Assembly (NCBI GenBank): GCA_014529385.2
Contig: CM043959.1
Coordinates: 62,201,753 to 62,265,752 of the forward strand
Reading direction: 5' to 3'
DNA: 64,000 nucleotides
Origin: Adiantum capillus-veneris
Taxonomy: Eukaryota; Streptophyta; Polypodiopsida; Polypodiales; Pteridaceae
In this document: positions 1 through 11,410 of the stretch, piece after piece
How positions within the stretch are numbered: position 1 is the stretch's first letter
Layout: every line of letters starts with the position of its first letter
Notes under the pieces: model-generated
What the model was told of the DNA's origin: nothing
Seen by the model: the letters and a program-made list of their open reading frames with translations, nothing else
The model's database searches: none
Program-made: the position numbers and the translations under genes

Positions 1-672
1 GGCTACCCTATCATTCTGAGAAGAACATGGCTCATGGCTATGGAGGCTAAGCAAGACTGGGGTACACAAATAATCCAAATGAAGGATGCTAAAGGGAAGT
101 CCATATTATACGACATGAAGACTGGGAAGCAACACAACATGATCTTGGAAGCATTGGAAGATGAATTCACCAGTGACTCTTTGACCACCTCGGGAGAAGA
201 AACGAAAACAACTGAGGAGAGCAACAATAGCATTGAAGTGATGGGAGCCATCCTCAGAGATCTAGAGAGATTGACACAATTTGAGGCACCACCGGAGAAC
301 CAAGAGGGACCATCATGTATGCAACCCTTGGTGAATAAAAGTAAGTTACATCATCAGATGCTCTCCGGTGAGTTAGCTAGTGAAGAGAGAGAAGAATACA
401 TGTCTATATTGGGTAACTTCACCACACATTTCATTGATGGTTATGATAAGATCACAAGCATCATAGTGGTGCAGCACCGCATAAGAATCAAGGAAGGAAG
501 TAAGCCTGTAGTGCAAAAGCTCAAAAGGCTTGGGGTAGTTCAGCAAGAGGAATTGCTCAAAGAGGTAGGAATTTTCTACATGCAAGTTTCATTTACCCCG
601 TCGAAGACTCATAGTGGATCTCTCCAGTGGTGGTCATGCCAAAGAAGAATGATAAGTGGAGAGTTTGTGTAG
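1..672 (+). pseudogene. gypsy-1 protease end and start of reverse transcriptase
   Basis: The first codons read GYPIILRRTWLMA, matching the end of a retroviral-type aspartic protease; the inverted gypsy-2 has GYPIILGRPWL at the same point. A variable acidic linker follows. At about codons 145-185 comes the pre-RT stretch HRIRIKEGSKPVVQKLKRLG, the usual lead-in to the gypsy RT. The frame is lost near position 630, where the RT continues in another frame, so a frameshift separates this part from the next. The protease active-site DSG/DGG lies off the left edge of the window and cannot be judged. Confidence 0.8.
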
Positions 673-1829
673 ACTACAAACCTCTCAATGTAGCAACAAA
701 GAGGGATCATTTTCCCCACCCATTCCAAGACAAGATTCTCAACGAGGTAGCAGGTCATGAGCGCTACACAGTATGTCATGTCTACTCAGGCTACTTCCAG
801 ATTAGCATTGCAGAAGAAGACCAAAAAAAGACAACCCTCATAACACCATGGGGATGTTTTGATTATAGAGTGATGCCTTTTGGCCTCACCAACGCTCCGA
901 CTACGTTCCAACGCTATGTAACTTTTGTCTTCCAGCCATACTTTGGTAAGTCAATACGGGTTTTCATATATGATTTTTGCATCTACAGCTCTCGCTCCCT
1001 CCATTTCAGTAAGGTCTATGATGGCTTGGCTAGGTTGCAACCCTTGGGTGGCCAGCTTACCATAGATAAGTGTCACATTGGTGAAAGAAATTTCACACTT
1101 CTCAGCCATGTAATTTCAGCCAAAGGAATTGTTGAGGCCGACCTAAGAAAGGTTCAAGCTTTAGTATCTTTGTCATCATCCACAACAGATAAGCAATTGG
1201 TCTCTTTCATTCATAGGGTAAAGTATTTGAGCAAGTTCATTCACTTGCTCTCTCAAGTGGTTATCCCTTTACAACAAGTCACCCATAGAGATGTCTTTCT
1301 ATGGAGCGAAGAAAATGGGCAACAATTTAGCGAAGTGAAACAGATCCTAGCTTCACTTCCCACCATTGCACCCCGTAGATGGGATGAGCCATTTTATGTT
1401 AGCCCTAGTGTAGGAAGTGATAGACTTGGGGCCGTACTAACGCATAAGGACCCCCAATTAAACTCTTTCATGCATCCTATCTACTTCTCTAGTCTTGTCA
1501 TGACCGCATCTAAAAAAGGATTCACCACGGTAGAGCACATGGTGCTTGCATTGATGTCTTCCACTACAAAGTTCCACTCTTATCTATTGCCTAGACCCTT
1601 TCTAATTCTAACAAAGGAAGAAGTCTTTCCATATGTAATGCAACACATGTATGTATCATCTAGAATCTCCAAGTATCTCATTAGATTACAAGAGTTTGAT
1701 TACACGATGCAAGGGGAGAACTCCACCGGAGCTAGTCTAGCATGTATTCTTACTCATCGTCACTATGAGCAGCTATTGGGTAGCTACTACACTCCCACTC
1801 CAACAATGAAACATAGCACATGGCCCTAA
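627..1829 (+). pseudogene. gypsy-1 reverse transcriptase and RNase H (decayed)
   Basis: RT motifs in order are KWRVCVDYKPLNVATKRDHF, then the YSGYFQI block, PWGCFDYRVMPFGLTNAPTT, and the catalytic block FIYDFCIYS. The canonical catalytic motif is Y/F-x-D-D. Here the first Asp of the pair is Tyr (FIYDF; the gypsy-2 relative has FMDDF), so the polymerase site is damaged. The connection and RNase H regions follow (LGAVLTHKD, HPIYFSSLVMT, about residues 265-330) and the ORF ends at 1829. An open frame of 400 codons is unusually long for such a decayed copy, but the lost Asp and the broken flanks make activity implausible. Confidence 0.88.
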
Positions 1830-2100
1830 TTCTTGGATTAGAAAAATATGTTTTGCAAGGGGTTCAACGCCTAAATGTGTTTGGTGATGTCATGCTCTTG
1901 ATAAAGCAGATAAATGGCACTTGGATTTGTAAAAATCAGGTTTTGCTTGGCTAATTACACCAAGTTAAGGATTTTTTAAGAAAGTTTGAAGCAACACAAT
2001 TATTTCATATCCCTAGGATAGAAAATCAAGAAGCAGATGCTCTAGACAAGGAAAGAATACAAGATAAGGGTATACCAAGGACAGAGGCTTGTCCGAAAGG
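1824..2100 (+). pseudogene. gypsy-1 second (archaeal-type) RNase H remnant
   Basis: Directly after the RT/RNase H frame the plus strand can be read as ALILGLEKYVLQGVQRL followed by a GD-containing strand, then GTWICKNQ, a stop and a segment ending NQEADAL. The corresponding stretch of gypsy-2 reads ALTLGLEECKELGIQRL, GDSLLVV and NKEADLL. These are the landmarks of the additional RNase H acquired by Tat-type Ty3/gypsy elements. The Ser after GD is replaced (GDV) and there is at least one in-frame stop. It is annotated from alignment by eye with the better-preserved inverted copy. Confidence 0.7.
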
Positions 2101-2171
2101 CAACAAGATACCACCTTATACTGCAAGGGCAAAGATCAGATCCTCAGGCGAGTTCCAATCTCTAGTGAAAT

Positions 2172-2870
2172 CATGGAGGTGATCTCAAGTTGTCATGATG
2201 GTGTTTGAGGCGGCCACTTTGCTCTAGATATTACTAGTAGGAAGATTCTACATGCAGGATTCTCTTGGCCTAGTCTGGACAGGGATGTGCAGCATTGATG
2301 TAAAACATGTAGAGCTTGTCAAGTATCTAGTGATCAGACACTAACCTATGAGCCACAGACTCGTATCATCTCTCACATGGCCCATTTGAGAAGTGGGGGA
2401 TAGATGCAATTGGTCCTTTACCAAGGGCCCCGTCGGGTAAATTGTACATTCTAGTTGGTGTAGACTACATGACTCAATGGGCAGAAGTAGCAACCACCAC
2501 ACACATTACTACCAAGGAACAGAAATTCATATTTGAGCCCATCTGTTGTCGGTTTGGCACACCTTTGGAGATAATATCTGATAGAGGGCTAGGTTTCAGA
2601 GGCGACTTGGTGAGAGAACATATGAAAAATCCATGCATCACACGCTGACACTCCACTCCATACTATTCAAAATGCAATGGTCTAGTGGAAAAGGTAAACG
2701 GAACGATCTATAAGATCATCACGAAGCAAGTGAATAACCACACAAGTGATTGGGATAAGCATCTCATGGCCGCTCTTTGGGCCTATCGCATGACATTCCG
2801 AACATCACTAGGTTTTACCCCTTTCCATGTGGTATATGGAAAAGAGGCCATTCTACCCATTGAGGTATAG
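2172..2870 (+). pseudogene. gypsy-1 HHCC zinc region and integrase core
   Basis: SCHDGV, SRKILHAGFSWPSL and CKTCRACQ define the integrase N-terminal zinc-binding module, with stops inside it. The core follows: GVDYMTQWAEVATTT, then FGTPLEIISDRGLGFRG with the second catalytic Asp, then a stop at about 2646, then the block around CNGLVEKVNG with the catalytic Glu, then WAYRMTFRTSLGFTPFHVVYG, a classic gypsy integrase signature. Several in-frame stops (including 2646-2648 and 2868-2870) show decay. Confidence 0.85.
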
Positions 2871-2879
2871 ATAGACAAC

Positions 2880-3330
2880 TTGCGAGTCATGGCTAGTCAG
2901 TTACAGTGCCCAATTTCCCATCTCTGCAACCACACCTTGGATTTGGAAAGGCTTCAGCTAGACAGGGAAGATGGAATGAACTACTATATGACGCAAGCAA
3001 AACGACGCCGACTCACATTCAATCAAGGTTTGAAGAAAGGCATGTTAGTATTGAGATACGACAATAGATTTGACACTAGGAAAGATTAGAAGTTTCAACC
3101 CATATGGGAAGGACCATTCATTGTCAAAAGGTGATACACCAATGGTAGCTACAAGTTGATGGAGGTAGATGGGAAAATTCACAAGACCAGAGTCAATGGA
3201 TGGAGGCTGAAAAAGGTACTTCTTAAGGTTTGATCCAGAGTTCATGATAGATATTCCAGAGGAGGGAGAACCCTCCAACTCCATTGGTAGAGAATCAGAA
3301 GCAGAGCTAGAGGCATGAATGCCCTCTAGC
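2880..3330 (+). pseudogene. gypsy-1 integrase C-terminal tail
   Basis: The frame from 2880 carries a lysine/arginine-rich stretch and GMLVLRYDNRFDTRKD, matching GMLVLRYDNQLDTRLD in the tail of gypsy-2. The following nucleotides, with stops, encode WEGPF and KTRVNGWRLK-like pieces, which are the SH3-like C-terminal part of gypsy integrases. No chromodomain is seen, as expected for Tat elements. Confidence 0.75.
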
Positions 3331-3347
3331 CAGAAGGGGAGGGCTAA
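3331..3347 (+). promoter_or_regulatory. gypsy-1 polypurine tract and 3' LTR start
   Basis: The tract AGAAGGGGAGGGCTAA is followed by TG at 3348. The same GGGGGAGGGCTAA context precedes the LTR start of gypsy-2 at about 15,770-15,788. This is the plus-strand priming site and it fixes the left end of the 3' LTR. Confidence 0.75.
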
Positions 3348-3540
3348 TGATGGCCGGATTTCAAAAGCTGCAGCCGTGGGAACTAACCCAAAGAGGGGTG
3401 CATTATAAAACAAAAAAAGACATTTTTGGTTGCTGCAGGTTGCCCCCCCCCCCCTTTGTCCTTGCACTCATAGAGGGGGCTGCCCCAACTTGGCACCACT
3501 CTCTCTCTTTGTCTCTCTCCTCCATTATTGCCACCTCCCT

Positions 3541-3547
<7 letters not shown>

Positions 3548-3595
<48 letters not shown>

Positions 3596-3802
3596 TCATT
3601 CATTTGCAGGTGGCCACCATCTCTCTCTCTCTCTCTCTCATCCATTATTGCCAGACTAAATATTTCTCTCTTTTGTTTCCCCACCCTTACACACACACAC
3701 ACACACCTCTCACATAGGCTCTCTCTTTATCTCTCTCTCATTCTGTGTCAGCAGCCAGTAGAAATAATCTTTATTTCTCTTTTCATACACACACACTCAC
3801 CC

Positions 3803-3869
<67 letters not shown>

Positions 3870-3960
3870 GTGCATTCAGAAATTCAACCCTGTCTCTCTT
3901 ACATACACACACACACACACAAACACATACACACTCTCACCCTCACACACCTCACTCACC

Positions 3961-4003
<43 letters not shown>

Positions 4004-4092
4004 CACACACACACACACACAACACTCACAAGCACATACATGTACACACACATACATACACTACACGCATAAGCACACACACACACACACAA
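3548..4092. repeat. Alternating (CT)n and (CA)n microsatellite cluster
   Basis: CT tracts lie at about 3548-3591, 3806-3869 (with one interruption at 3850) and 3968-4003. CA tracts lie at about 3690-3707, 3903-3922, 4003-4021 and 4075-4091. The alternation of polypyrimidine and CA blocks suggests repeated duplication of a compound CT/CA unit. Confidence 0.95.
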
Positions 4093-4693
4093 TCACATAT
4101 GCACCAACAACGCACACACAAGAAGGAAGGGAGCAAAAAAAGAGAATGGACATCGACGCATCGACAAACATACCCAAAACACGGGATTGCGACAACAAAT
4201 CAAAGAATGATACTGAAGGCATGCCCCAACTAGCATTGAAATTGATGAGTGCGCTACACCACCACCCAGCAAATCCTGCAATTTTCCAGCATCTCCTCCA
4301 TAACGCATTTCCTTAGTAAACATCCCTAGGGTAATTCATTTTCCGTTTTCCAAGCCAGAACTTTGTAAAAACCTTTTGTATATTCCACGTCTCTCTAGGT
4401 GATGGTCACAAAGGCCCACCTAGGAGAATATCATTTCTTATTTCTCCCAAAACAAAGCACAAGTCAAACTTCTGAGACCCGAGTGCTTGCTTAGTCTCTC
4501 TAGCTTAGGGTCCTAAACCTAATCAATTTATACTAAACTAATGCATCCTACACCTATAAAAGAGCACTGAGAGGTCACTATCAAGGGGAGAGCACTTGAA
4601 AGACAAGTCATGCACACACGCTGACTCCAATGGTCACTATGCACATGAGTAGGATCTTCGTCCATATGAGATTTCCCTAGAGAATGCACTATA

Positions 4694-4812
<119 letters not shown>

Positions 4813-4932
4813 TCTCTGTGGTCTCCATCTTGCCGAGATGAGGGATCTTGTAAATACCATCTTGAATCAAGTTTACCCACACATTCCGAAGGGTCTTCAT
4901 CTCCTCCGTCCATGTCTCCATCTCTCTATGTA

Positions 4933-4938
<6 letters not shown>

Positions 4939-4986
<48 letters not shown>
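4939..4986. repeat. (TC)24 microsatellite
   Basis: An uninterrupted TC dinucleotide tract, the second of three long CT tracts within 1 kb. Confidence 0.97.
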
Positions 4987-4989
<3 letters not shown>

Positions 4990-5600
4990 GCGTGTGTGCG
5001 GTGCAATCTGTTGTTTCCATTCAAATCGCTACTGCTCACATCCTAGCCGCTTGACGCTAGGTGGTGCCCCCTGTTTACGTTGCGTGATGAGTTTTCCATG
5101 AGTGGGCCTAGGGTAGAGGTCACTCAGGTCCATTTTGTGCTTGCATGTTTCACTGAGTATGTCCAACGGGGGTATGTCTACTATTCAGGCTCCATGACTG
5201 GTGTTGTTGCTTGCTGCATAGGTACTAGAGCTTTAGCTTGGATGGCATTGATTGACAACTCTTTGCTTTTCTCTCTCTCTTTCAATGAAACGTGTACCTA
5301 ATGTTGCACTAGGATGCGTGAGGGCACTTCTAGAATGAGATATGTAGCACCCGCGTGTGGTTGGAAGATAAAATGGCCTCTAGGTTCAATAACATGGCTT
5401 TTATGTCTATTTTGGAGCATGAAAATATATAAACACAGTCAAAGTGAAGAAGTAGCATTGTGTTAAGACAAATAAGTATGTGCTGCCTTGTCCTCATTGA
5501 AAACAAAGGTTTTGTGTCTCTTTTCTAGTTTAAGATGGAAAACACTACCTGTAGTGCTATGATCTTTCTAGGTCTTGTTGATCTCTCTCTCTATCTCATT

Positions 5601-5602
<2 letters not shown>

Positions 5603-5676
<74 letters not shown>
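5603..5676. repeat. (TC)n microsatellite with one interruption
   Basis: A TC tract broken once by a G at about 5634. It lies outside any recognisable coding sequence. Confidence 0.96.
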
Positions 5677-5678
<2 letters not shown>

Positions 5679-6939
5679 AGTATATGTGATACGTTAGACC
5701 AAATCACAAAAAGTAAGTGGAGTCATATGATGCATTTAATGACCGTATGATATGAATAGAATGTGGACACATTGGTGCAACCAAAGTTTGTTCAAGCTAG
5801 GAAGTGTGATATGCAATGCTATGGGTGTATATAGGTGCATGGTAGAGTGGAAAAGAAAATAAGACCTAGGCAGGCAGGTGATAGCGGGAGTGTATGCTTG
5901 ATATGATTTTCTAGGACAAAAGCTCTCCAAAATGGCCCAATTGGGATTATAGGTAAAGTTTCCCAAAGTGATAAGTAGAATCTTTGTAATGTGCTCTTTT
6001 GAGATGTTGTAAGAGCCGGTCTAAACGGCTCCTCAAAGAGAGATATGGTGAGAAAGTTATGGCAGCTCATTTGTGGAATGTTTTGCAGATCCCCCACAGA
6101 TAGGGAAAGTGGAGACAAGTGGCGAGAGTTGGTATGAGTGAATAGACACAAAGTACTCAAGCTGTGAAGCATGCTTGTCTTCTTGGATTGTCAATCGGAG
6201 CTTGAACAGGCAATGTATGGTCAATTGAAGTTTTCAGGGGGGGCTAGCTATGTGGAAGATTGACCGCATTGGTAGACGTGCTATCTGAGAGTTTTTTGTC
6301 TTTGACGCGATCTAGAAGATAGTCCACATCAATGATCATGTGGAATTAGCAGGAGCTAATGACTTGTCAATCAAAATTACGCACGGCAAGTTATACCTGA
6401 TTATAACTAGGAGTAGTTGCAAAAAAACTGGGCACAAAAGAATTTTTGCCCACTTTGGGTGTGTTGTTTGACATCGTGATAAAGAAAAAATGCAGCCCAA
6501 GGGGGTGGAGTCAAAGCCGGGAGTCGGTTGTTGTGGTGGAACTTTTGCGGCTTCGGAATCCGATCCCTCAACATAGGGTGGCAAACTTGCGAAGTTCGGG
6601 GGAAGAAAAGGTTTTTTTTTTTTAAATATGAGCCTTAAAAGGCTAGGCTATCCAGAGGATGCCATCTGGTGGGGTTTTTCAACCAACATGCATATTTGAA
6701 AGCTAGGCACATGACATATGTGATCTAGGGTGTGGCCCTCTTGAAAAGAAAAAGGGTGAGGAAAAGAGGTTCTCTTCTGGTGCATGGATATGGCATGGGC
6801 ACCATGTAACACTGTGATGATTTCTACGATGCCAACTTTGACCTATGTTGACTGCGATGGGCGCACAGTGGTGGCACGAGAGGGTTGGATGGAGATCATG
6901 GGGAAGTGCTAATGTGTTAGGTCGCTAGCGGTTGGATCT
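5677..6939. other. Intergenic, nothing recognised
   Basis: Short ORFs on both strands lack recognisable domains. There is no clear LTR, terminal repeat or RNA gene. Confidence 0.6.
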
Positions 6940-6950
6940 CCCCCCCCCCC

Positions 6951-6981
<31 letters not shown>

Positions 6982-6986
6982 ACACA
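6940..6986. repeat. Poly-C run followed by (CA)10
   Basis: About 28 consecutive C residues (6940-6967) run directly into (CA)10 (6967-6986). Such a C/G homopolymer is rare in this AT-rich setting. It could form i-motif or G-quadruplex structures, or be an assembly artefact. Confidence 0.93.
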
Positions 6987-9023
6987 GAGTAGGGATGTCA
7001 CTAGTGCAACGGGGAGGGCACAAGAGGCGAGTCCCGAGCAAGGGGAGGAGGAGCTCCAAGGAAATCAAGGGAGTCCAAGAGGCGATTCAAGGCAGAGCTC
7101 CATAAACATTTTTTTTGGACTCGGCTTTGGAACGTTTTCACACGTATATGAGTAGTCTAACTCTAAATTTGAGAGGGATAATCACACTAAAGTTCTCATA
7201 TTATAATTAACAATTCCATAATTTGAACTAGTTTGAGAACCTTTTTGTCCAAATTTAACCGAGAATTTTGCATTTTTAACAGACTTTGGATAAAGTGAAC
7301 CTATGTTTTCTTGAGCCCCGATTCAACGCACAATTTCAAGGGCATTTCAAAGCCAAGCCGGACAAAGAGGTGATTTCCAAAGTGATTCAAAGAGTGTCCA
7401 AGGCGGTCAAAAATGTAAAATCTCAAGGGTGCAATTGGAAAAGAGAGACATGGAAATTAAAATACTAGGGGCACAAGTGATGTCGCTAGGGCATCCTCCC
7501 TCAAATTTAAAGAATATAGCAAGTGAGAGCATGCAAAGGCGGTTCCCCCCTTCAAAGCTGCTAAATTGAAATGATAGATGGCCCAATAAGAGTGCAGTTC
7601 CAAAAAATGAATGGAGTCCCCCTATAGAGTTCATTTTTGTATCATTTTTAATGCTTCTTTTCCAGGGACTTGACATGTTGGTGCTTAAAAAGAACCAAGG
7701 TGTAAGCGTGCTTTTTCTAACACCTTTTCTGTGCAAAGGTGTGTGCTTGTAAAGCCCATGCTGTGTGTTGTTTGGCTCACAACCAAGTGGGTGCACCTCT
7801 CATTGTAGGTGAGTTGAGTATGGGTTTTTTTGAGCATGGTGAAGATTTCATAGCCGTTTCTCGAGTGTCATTTCCCTTGCCTCCTTGTCTACTTCTTTTA
7901 CTTTTGTGTTGATACTGGTGTGTGTGAGCAAGTGTGTTCCCGGGCCATTTTGGTGTGCGAAATGGAAGTGAGAAAGTGGTTTTTTTGTGAGTCAGTGGTG
8001 TGTGGTCTGAAACAAGCTGTGAAGTGTGCACATATAGTGGATTTTGGCAAGTTTGAGTGTGTGGTGTTTAGCTCGTGGTGACGAGCATGTTGGTGCATTG
8101 GAGTGTGTGTATGTGGTGGTATGCTAGGGGAATTGTATTTTTGACGGTGTTTTTTGAGAGGATAGGGGTGGGGTGAACGTCTTGAGCTATAGAGAGGAGT
8201 TGCTTTGTGTGCTGACTGTGTTCTTCTTTCCATCTTCTGGTGCCTCCATGGAGGAGTGTCTGACTGCTCATCTTTGAGGTTGAAGCGGTGATTTTGGCGA
8301 TCCTAATGGTGCAAGGTTTGAAGAGCAGGTGTTTCTAGAGATAATTTAGTTTTTTTTCCCATATTCCCGAGGGTCTAAGATGTGGAGACTTGGATCCAAC
8401 ATTGTGGGTTTTTTTTTTCTAGAGAGAGGTTTATAAAGGGAAGAAGGTGTGGTGCAAGTTTTCCTGCTCCTAGTTTGTGGAAAAGCAAGGAGATGGTACA
8501 ATGGTCTGTGTGGAGGAGAAAAGATGGATTGTAAAGCCTTGGAAGAGGCCTTTTGAAGCAGATTTTTCATGAACTCCTAGCTAGATGAAGTGAAGAGAAA
8601 GCTGGACAGATTAAAGTAGAGCTTGGAAGGTGATTTTCAAGCACTCCAATGGGGGTTCGAAGCCCTTTGGGGATGGTTGATCAAAGTAACTACTCTAGAG
8701 AATGTTGGTTTTCTTAAATTGAGCAAGTTCATGGATTGCCTCCATGAGGTGGTGCAAGACAAAGTGGAGATAGATGGACCGGTGTCATCTCGGAGGGTTC
8801 ACTATGTGTAAAACTACTATATCATGTGCGTTCAAGACATGTTTGTAAAACCCCTTATCTGTGAGTTTTGTAGGAATATAATGTACCCTTTTCTTTTAAA
8901 ATTTGTAAGTTTTTTTCAAATTTGAAAAAATAATGCCCTTCTGTAAGTTTCAAGAGCTTTAAATACCCTTCTGTTGAACTCACGTGAGGTTACATTTTTA
9001 TTAGGTGACCTCCCCAGGGGTGT
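6987..9023. other. Intergenic, no gene recognised
   Basis: The plus strand is rich in GTG/TGTG around 7.7-8.3 kb. The longest ORFs (about 110-130 codons, minus strand, 7407-8233) are compositionally biased with no recognisable motif and look spurious. Confidence 0.55.
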
Positions 9024-9415
9024 CATTAGGAGATTTTGGAGGTCTTTTGGAGGGCCTTTTAGAAGAGAGAGGAAAAAGCGCTCCTCCAATGAAAGAAGAG
9101 ATTATGTTATGTAGAAAAATAGATTAATATTGAGAAAAGTATAAAAAAGGTGTTAGTGGTCCTTGAAAATGAGCGCCTTTTCATTCAATGTGAATGTCTT
9201 TTACATCAGGTAGGCGACGATCATTTAATATGGCTTCCATCATCATCGAAATTTTAAAAAAATCACAAAACTATCAATTGGTGTTGGAATTTGAAGCTTT
9301 TCACACCGTCAATGTGTCAAGAACATCCAAAAATCTAAAAAACACATATCTACTTCCCTCTATCTGACACCCAGAGAGGGACAAATCGCCAAAAAATCCC
9401 TAAAAAGGGGATTTT

Positions 9416-9477
9416 GGATCATGTCGCGCGAGGGACCGTTTGGAGAATTCTAAATGACCCTCTGCGCGCCGTGATCC
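9416..9477. repeat. Apical hairpin 1 of the foldback element
   Basis: An imperfect 62-bp palindrome. GGATCATGTCGCGCGAGGG pairs with the complement of CCTCTGCGCGCCGTGATCC. It is locally CpG-rich in contrast to the AT-rich arms. Confidence 0.8.
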
Positions 9478-9493
9478 ACTTTTTTTATTTTTT

Positions 9494-9554
9494 GCCTCAC
9501 AGCGCATGGAGGGCCATTGGAATTTTCCAGATGGCCCCCCGCATGCCGTGAGGC
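9494..9554. repeat. Apical hairpin 2 of the foldback element
   Basis: An imperfect 61-bp palindrome starting GCCTCACAGCGCATGG and ending CCGCATGCCGTGAGGC. It resembles hairpin 1 in length, CpG content and the central GGAATTTTCC-like core, so the two probably derive from one ancestral hairpin. Confidence 0.8.
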
Positions 9555-10284
9555 AAAATCTCCTTTTTAGGCGTATTTTGACAATTTCTCCCTCTCTAGC
9601 TGTCAGATTGAGGCATGTAGATATACATTTTTCAGGTTTTTGGTCATTTTGGACGCATTGGCAATATCAAAAACTTAAAATTCTAACACCAATTGATCAT
9701 TTTGTGATTTTTTTAATTTCAATGATGACGAAAGCTATATTGAATGAGCGTTGTGTACTTCATGAAAACGACACACGCATTGAACAAAACATTAGTGACC
9801 GTTTTGAATGATTTTTGAAAAGTTAGGTTCACTTTTGAGAAAGTTCAGTTGTCCTTTTGGACGTACGCAACAAGTGCAAGAATATTTTAAGAACATTTTC
9901 TAGAGAGAGAAATAGAATTTCTTAGAAGGCCCTCCAAATGACCTTCGAAATCTCCTAATGCATATGAAGAAGCAGCGACTTTAATGGGAGGATAGACAAA
10001 GAAGGTGGTTAATGTGGTGGAAGTCGAGCCGAAGGTGGTGCACAAGGATGTGCTGCTGCAAGAGGAACCAAGGGTTCTATGACTCCAAAGATGCTAGTTA
10101 GAGAGGCTCTATTTGTGAAGGAAGTGTCGGTGGTTCCAAATCGGGTAGAAGATGCACTACTAAGTCAATGAATGGTTGGTTAAGCTGCATTTATGTGTGC
10201 TAGGGATCAAAGGGTGTGGTTTGAAGATGAGGTTGAAGCGGTGAAGCTTGAGGATACAGATCTCAAGAAGAAAGAAGAGATAGA

Positions 10285-11165
10285 GATTAGATAGCATACA
10301 CGGGACCCTATGGCCTTCACACCATAGAGTGCCAATATAGAGCATAGATCGGCTCTTACCAGCAAAGATCGGACCCTATGGCCTTCAGGCCAAAGGGTGC
10401 CAATATAGATCATGGAGAGGCTCTTACTAGAATATAGGGGACCATATGTCTTTCAAGTCACATGGTGCCAATATAGAGAAAATAGTGTTTTTACTAGCAT
10501 ATAGAACATCTTGACCTAGGGGGATTGGTTGTCAAAAATTCATCATAGAAATGTTCTTATCGCCTTCAGCCCACAAGGTCTTCTCAATATAGAGCGAATA
10601 GTATTTTTCATTGGCATACAAAGCACCCTTGGGGCCCTTGAGGCCAACCCGATGGCCTTCAGGCCTTAGGGAGCTAATATAGAGCATGGTACTTTATATC
10701 AGCATAGAGAGCTATGGCCCTAGGGCCATAGCAAAACAATGAGGTGTTTTTGGAAACAATGAGGGCACCTTGTGGTCTTGGGGCCATAGGAAGTCAATAT
10801 AGATCATAGAGCATAGATGATAGAGCATAGAGCACAAAGAGATTCTTAGTAGCATAGAGGGAACCCTATGACCTTTAGGCCATAGGGTGCCATTATAGAG
10901 TAAACAGAGGTTCTTACTAGCATAGAGAGGACCCTATGGACTTCATCCCACAAGGTCTCCTTAATATAGAGCAAATAGTGGTTTTTACTTGTATGGAGAG
11001 CACCATATGGACCTGGGGTCATAGGTTGCTAGAAAACCCTCATGAAGCGTTTCTTTAAAACATTGTGGCCACCTTGTGGCCATAGGATGCCAATGTAGAG
11101 CATAGAGAGGTTCTTACTAGCATGCCGGGGACCCTATAGCCTTCAGGCCACATGATGCCATATGG
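10285..11165 (-). repeat. Palindromic minisatellite array 1
   Basis: Units of roughly 75-90 bp contain CCCTATGGCCTTCAGGCC and then CATAGGGTGCCAATATAGAGCATAG-like spacers with TTCTTACTAGCATAG. On the minus strand these read like the arrays at 34.4-36.2 kb (CTATGCTAGTAAGAAACC, CTATGTTGGCACCCTATGG). The CTATGGCC and GGCCATAG halves are inverted repeats, so each unit can form a hairpin. Isolated units continue to about 11,370. Open frames here are by-products of the repeat. Confidence 0.85.
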
Positions 11166-11410
11166 TGTTGGTGTAGAGGCTCTAAAGGGGTATTTAGGCC
11201 ATTCAAGGGATACTTCTTTGAGCGTCCTCTAATGTCATAAGGGAACATGTGATCACACTACCACAGAGTGGCCTTGGTACACTTATAGAACCATTTTGTT
11301 GGCACCCTTTGGACCTAGGACCGCATGGTTTAACATAGAGGTGACTCTATGGCCCTAGGTCCATATGGATGTAATAATATCCATCTTGTCTAAATATATG
11401 TCATTCTTTT

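Larger units (their letters stand above)
1..3347 (+). mobile_element. gypsy-1: truncated Ty3/gypsy Tat-type internal region
   Basis: Decayed LTR retrotransposon polyprotein cut by the left window edge. The order read on the plus strand is end of protease, reverse transcriptase, RNase H, a second RNase H-like domain, zinc-binding HHCC region, integrase and C-terminal tail, ending at a purine-rich tract next to a TG. This order, with the extra RNase H between the first RNase H and integrase, is the hallmark of the Tat lineage of plant Ty3/gypsy elements. Many stops and frameshifts make it non-coding today. It is clearly related to, but diverged from, the inverted gypsy-2 pol at 42-45.6 kb, which shares the same domain order and many of the same motifs. 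Confidence 0.9.
9024..9960. mobile_element. Foldback DNA element with twin apical hairpins
   Basis: The left end CATTAGGAGATTTTGGAGG is mirrored at the right end (reverse complement CATTAGGAGATTTCGAAGG). The match continues inward over about 390-400 bp per arm with mismatches and small gaps, for example ATCAATTGGTGTT near 9275 against its complement near 9690. At the apex the stem does not close in one loop. It carries two separate hairpins, 9416-9477 (GGATCA...TGATCC) and 9494-9554 (GCCTCAC...GTGAGGC), joined by a 16-nt T-rich spacer. No transposase and no clear target-site duplication were found. The best class is a foldback or long-TIR non-autonomous DNA transposon. Confidence 0.8.

Noticed and set aside
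7407-8271. Overlapping minus-strand ORFs of 67-129 codons
   Set aside because: Biased composition (His/Thr/Ser from GTG-rich plus strand), overlapping in several frames, no second copy or motif.
9506-9811. 101-codon ORF inside the foldback element
   Set aside because: Runs through a hairpin arm and has no transposase motif; the opposite arm has no equivalent frame.
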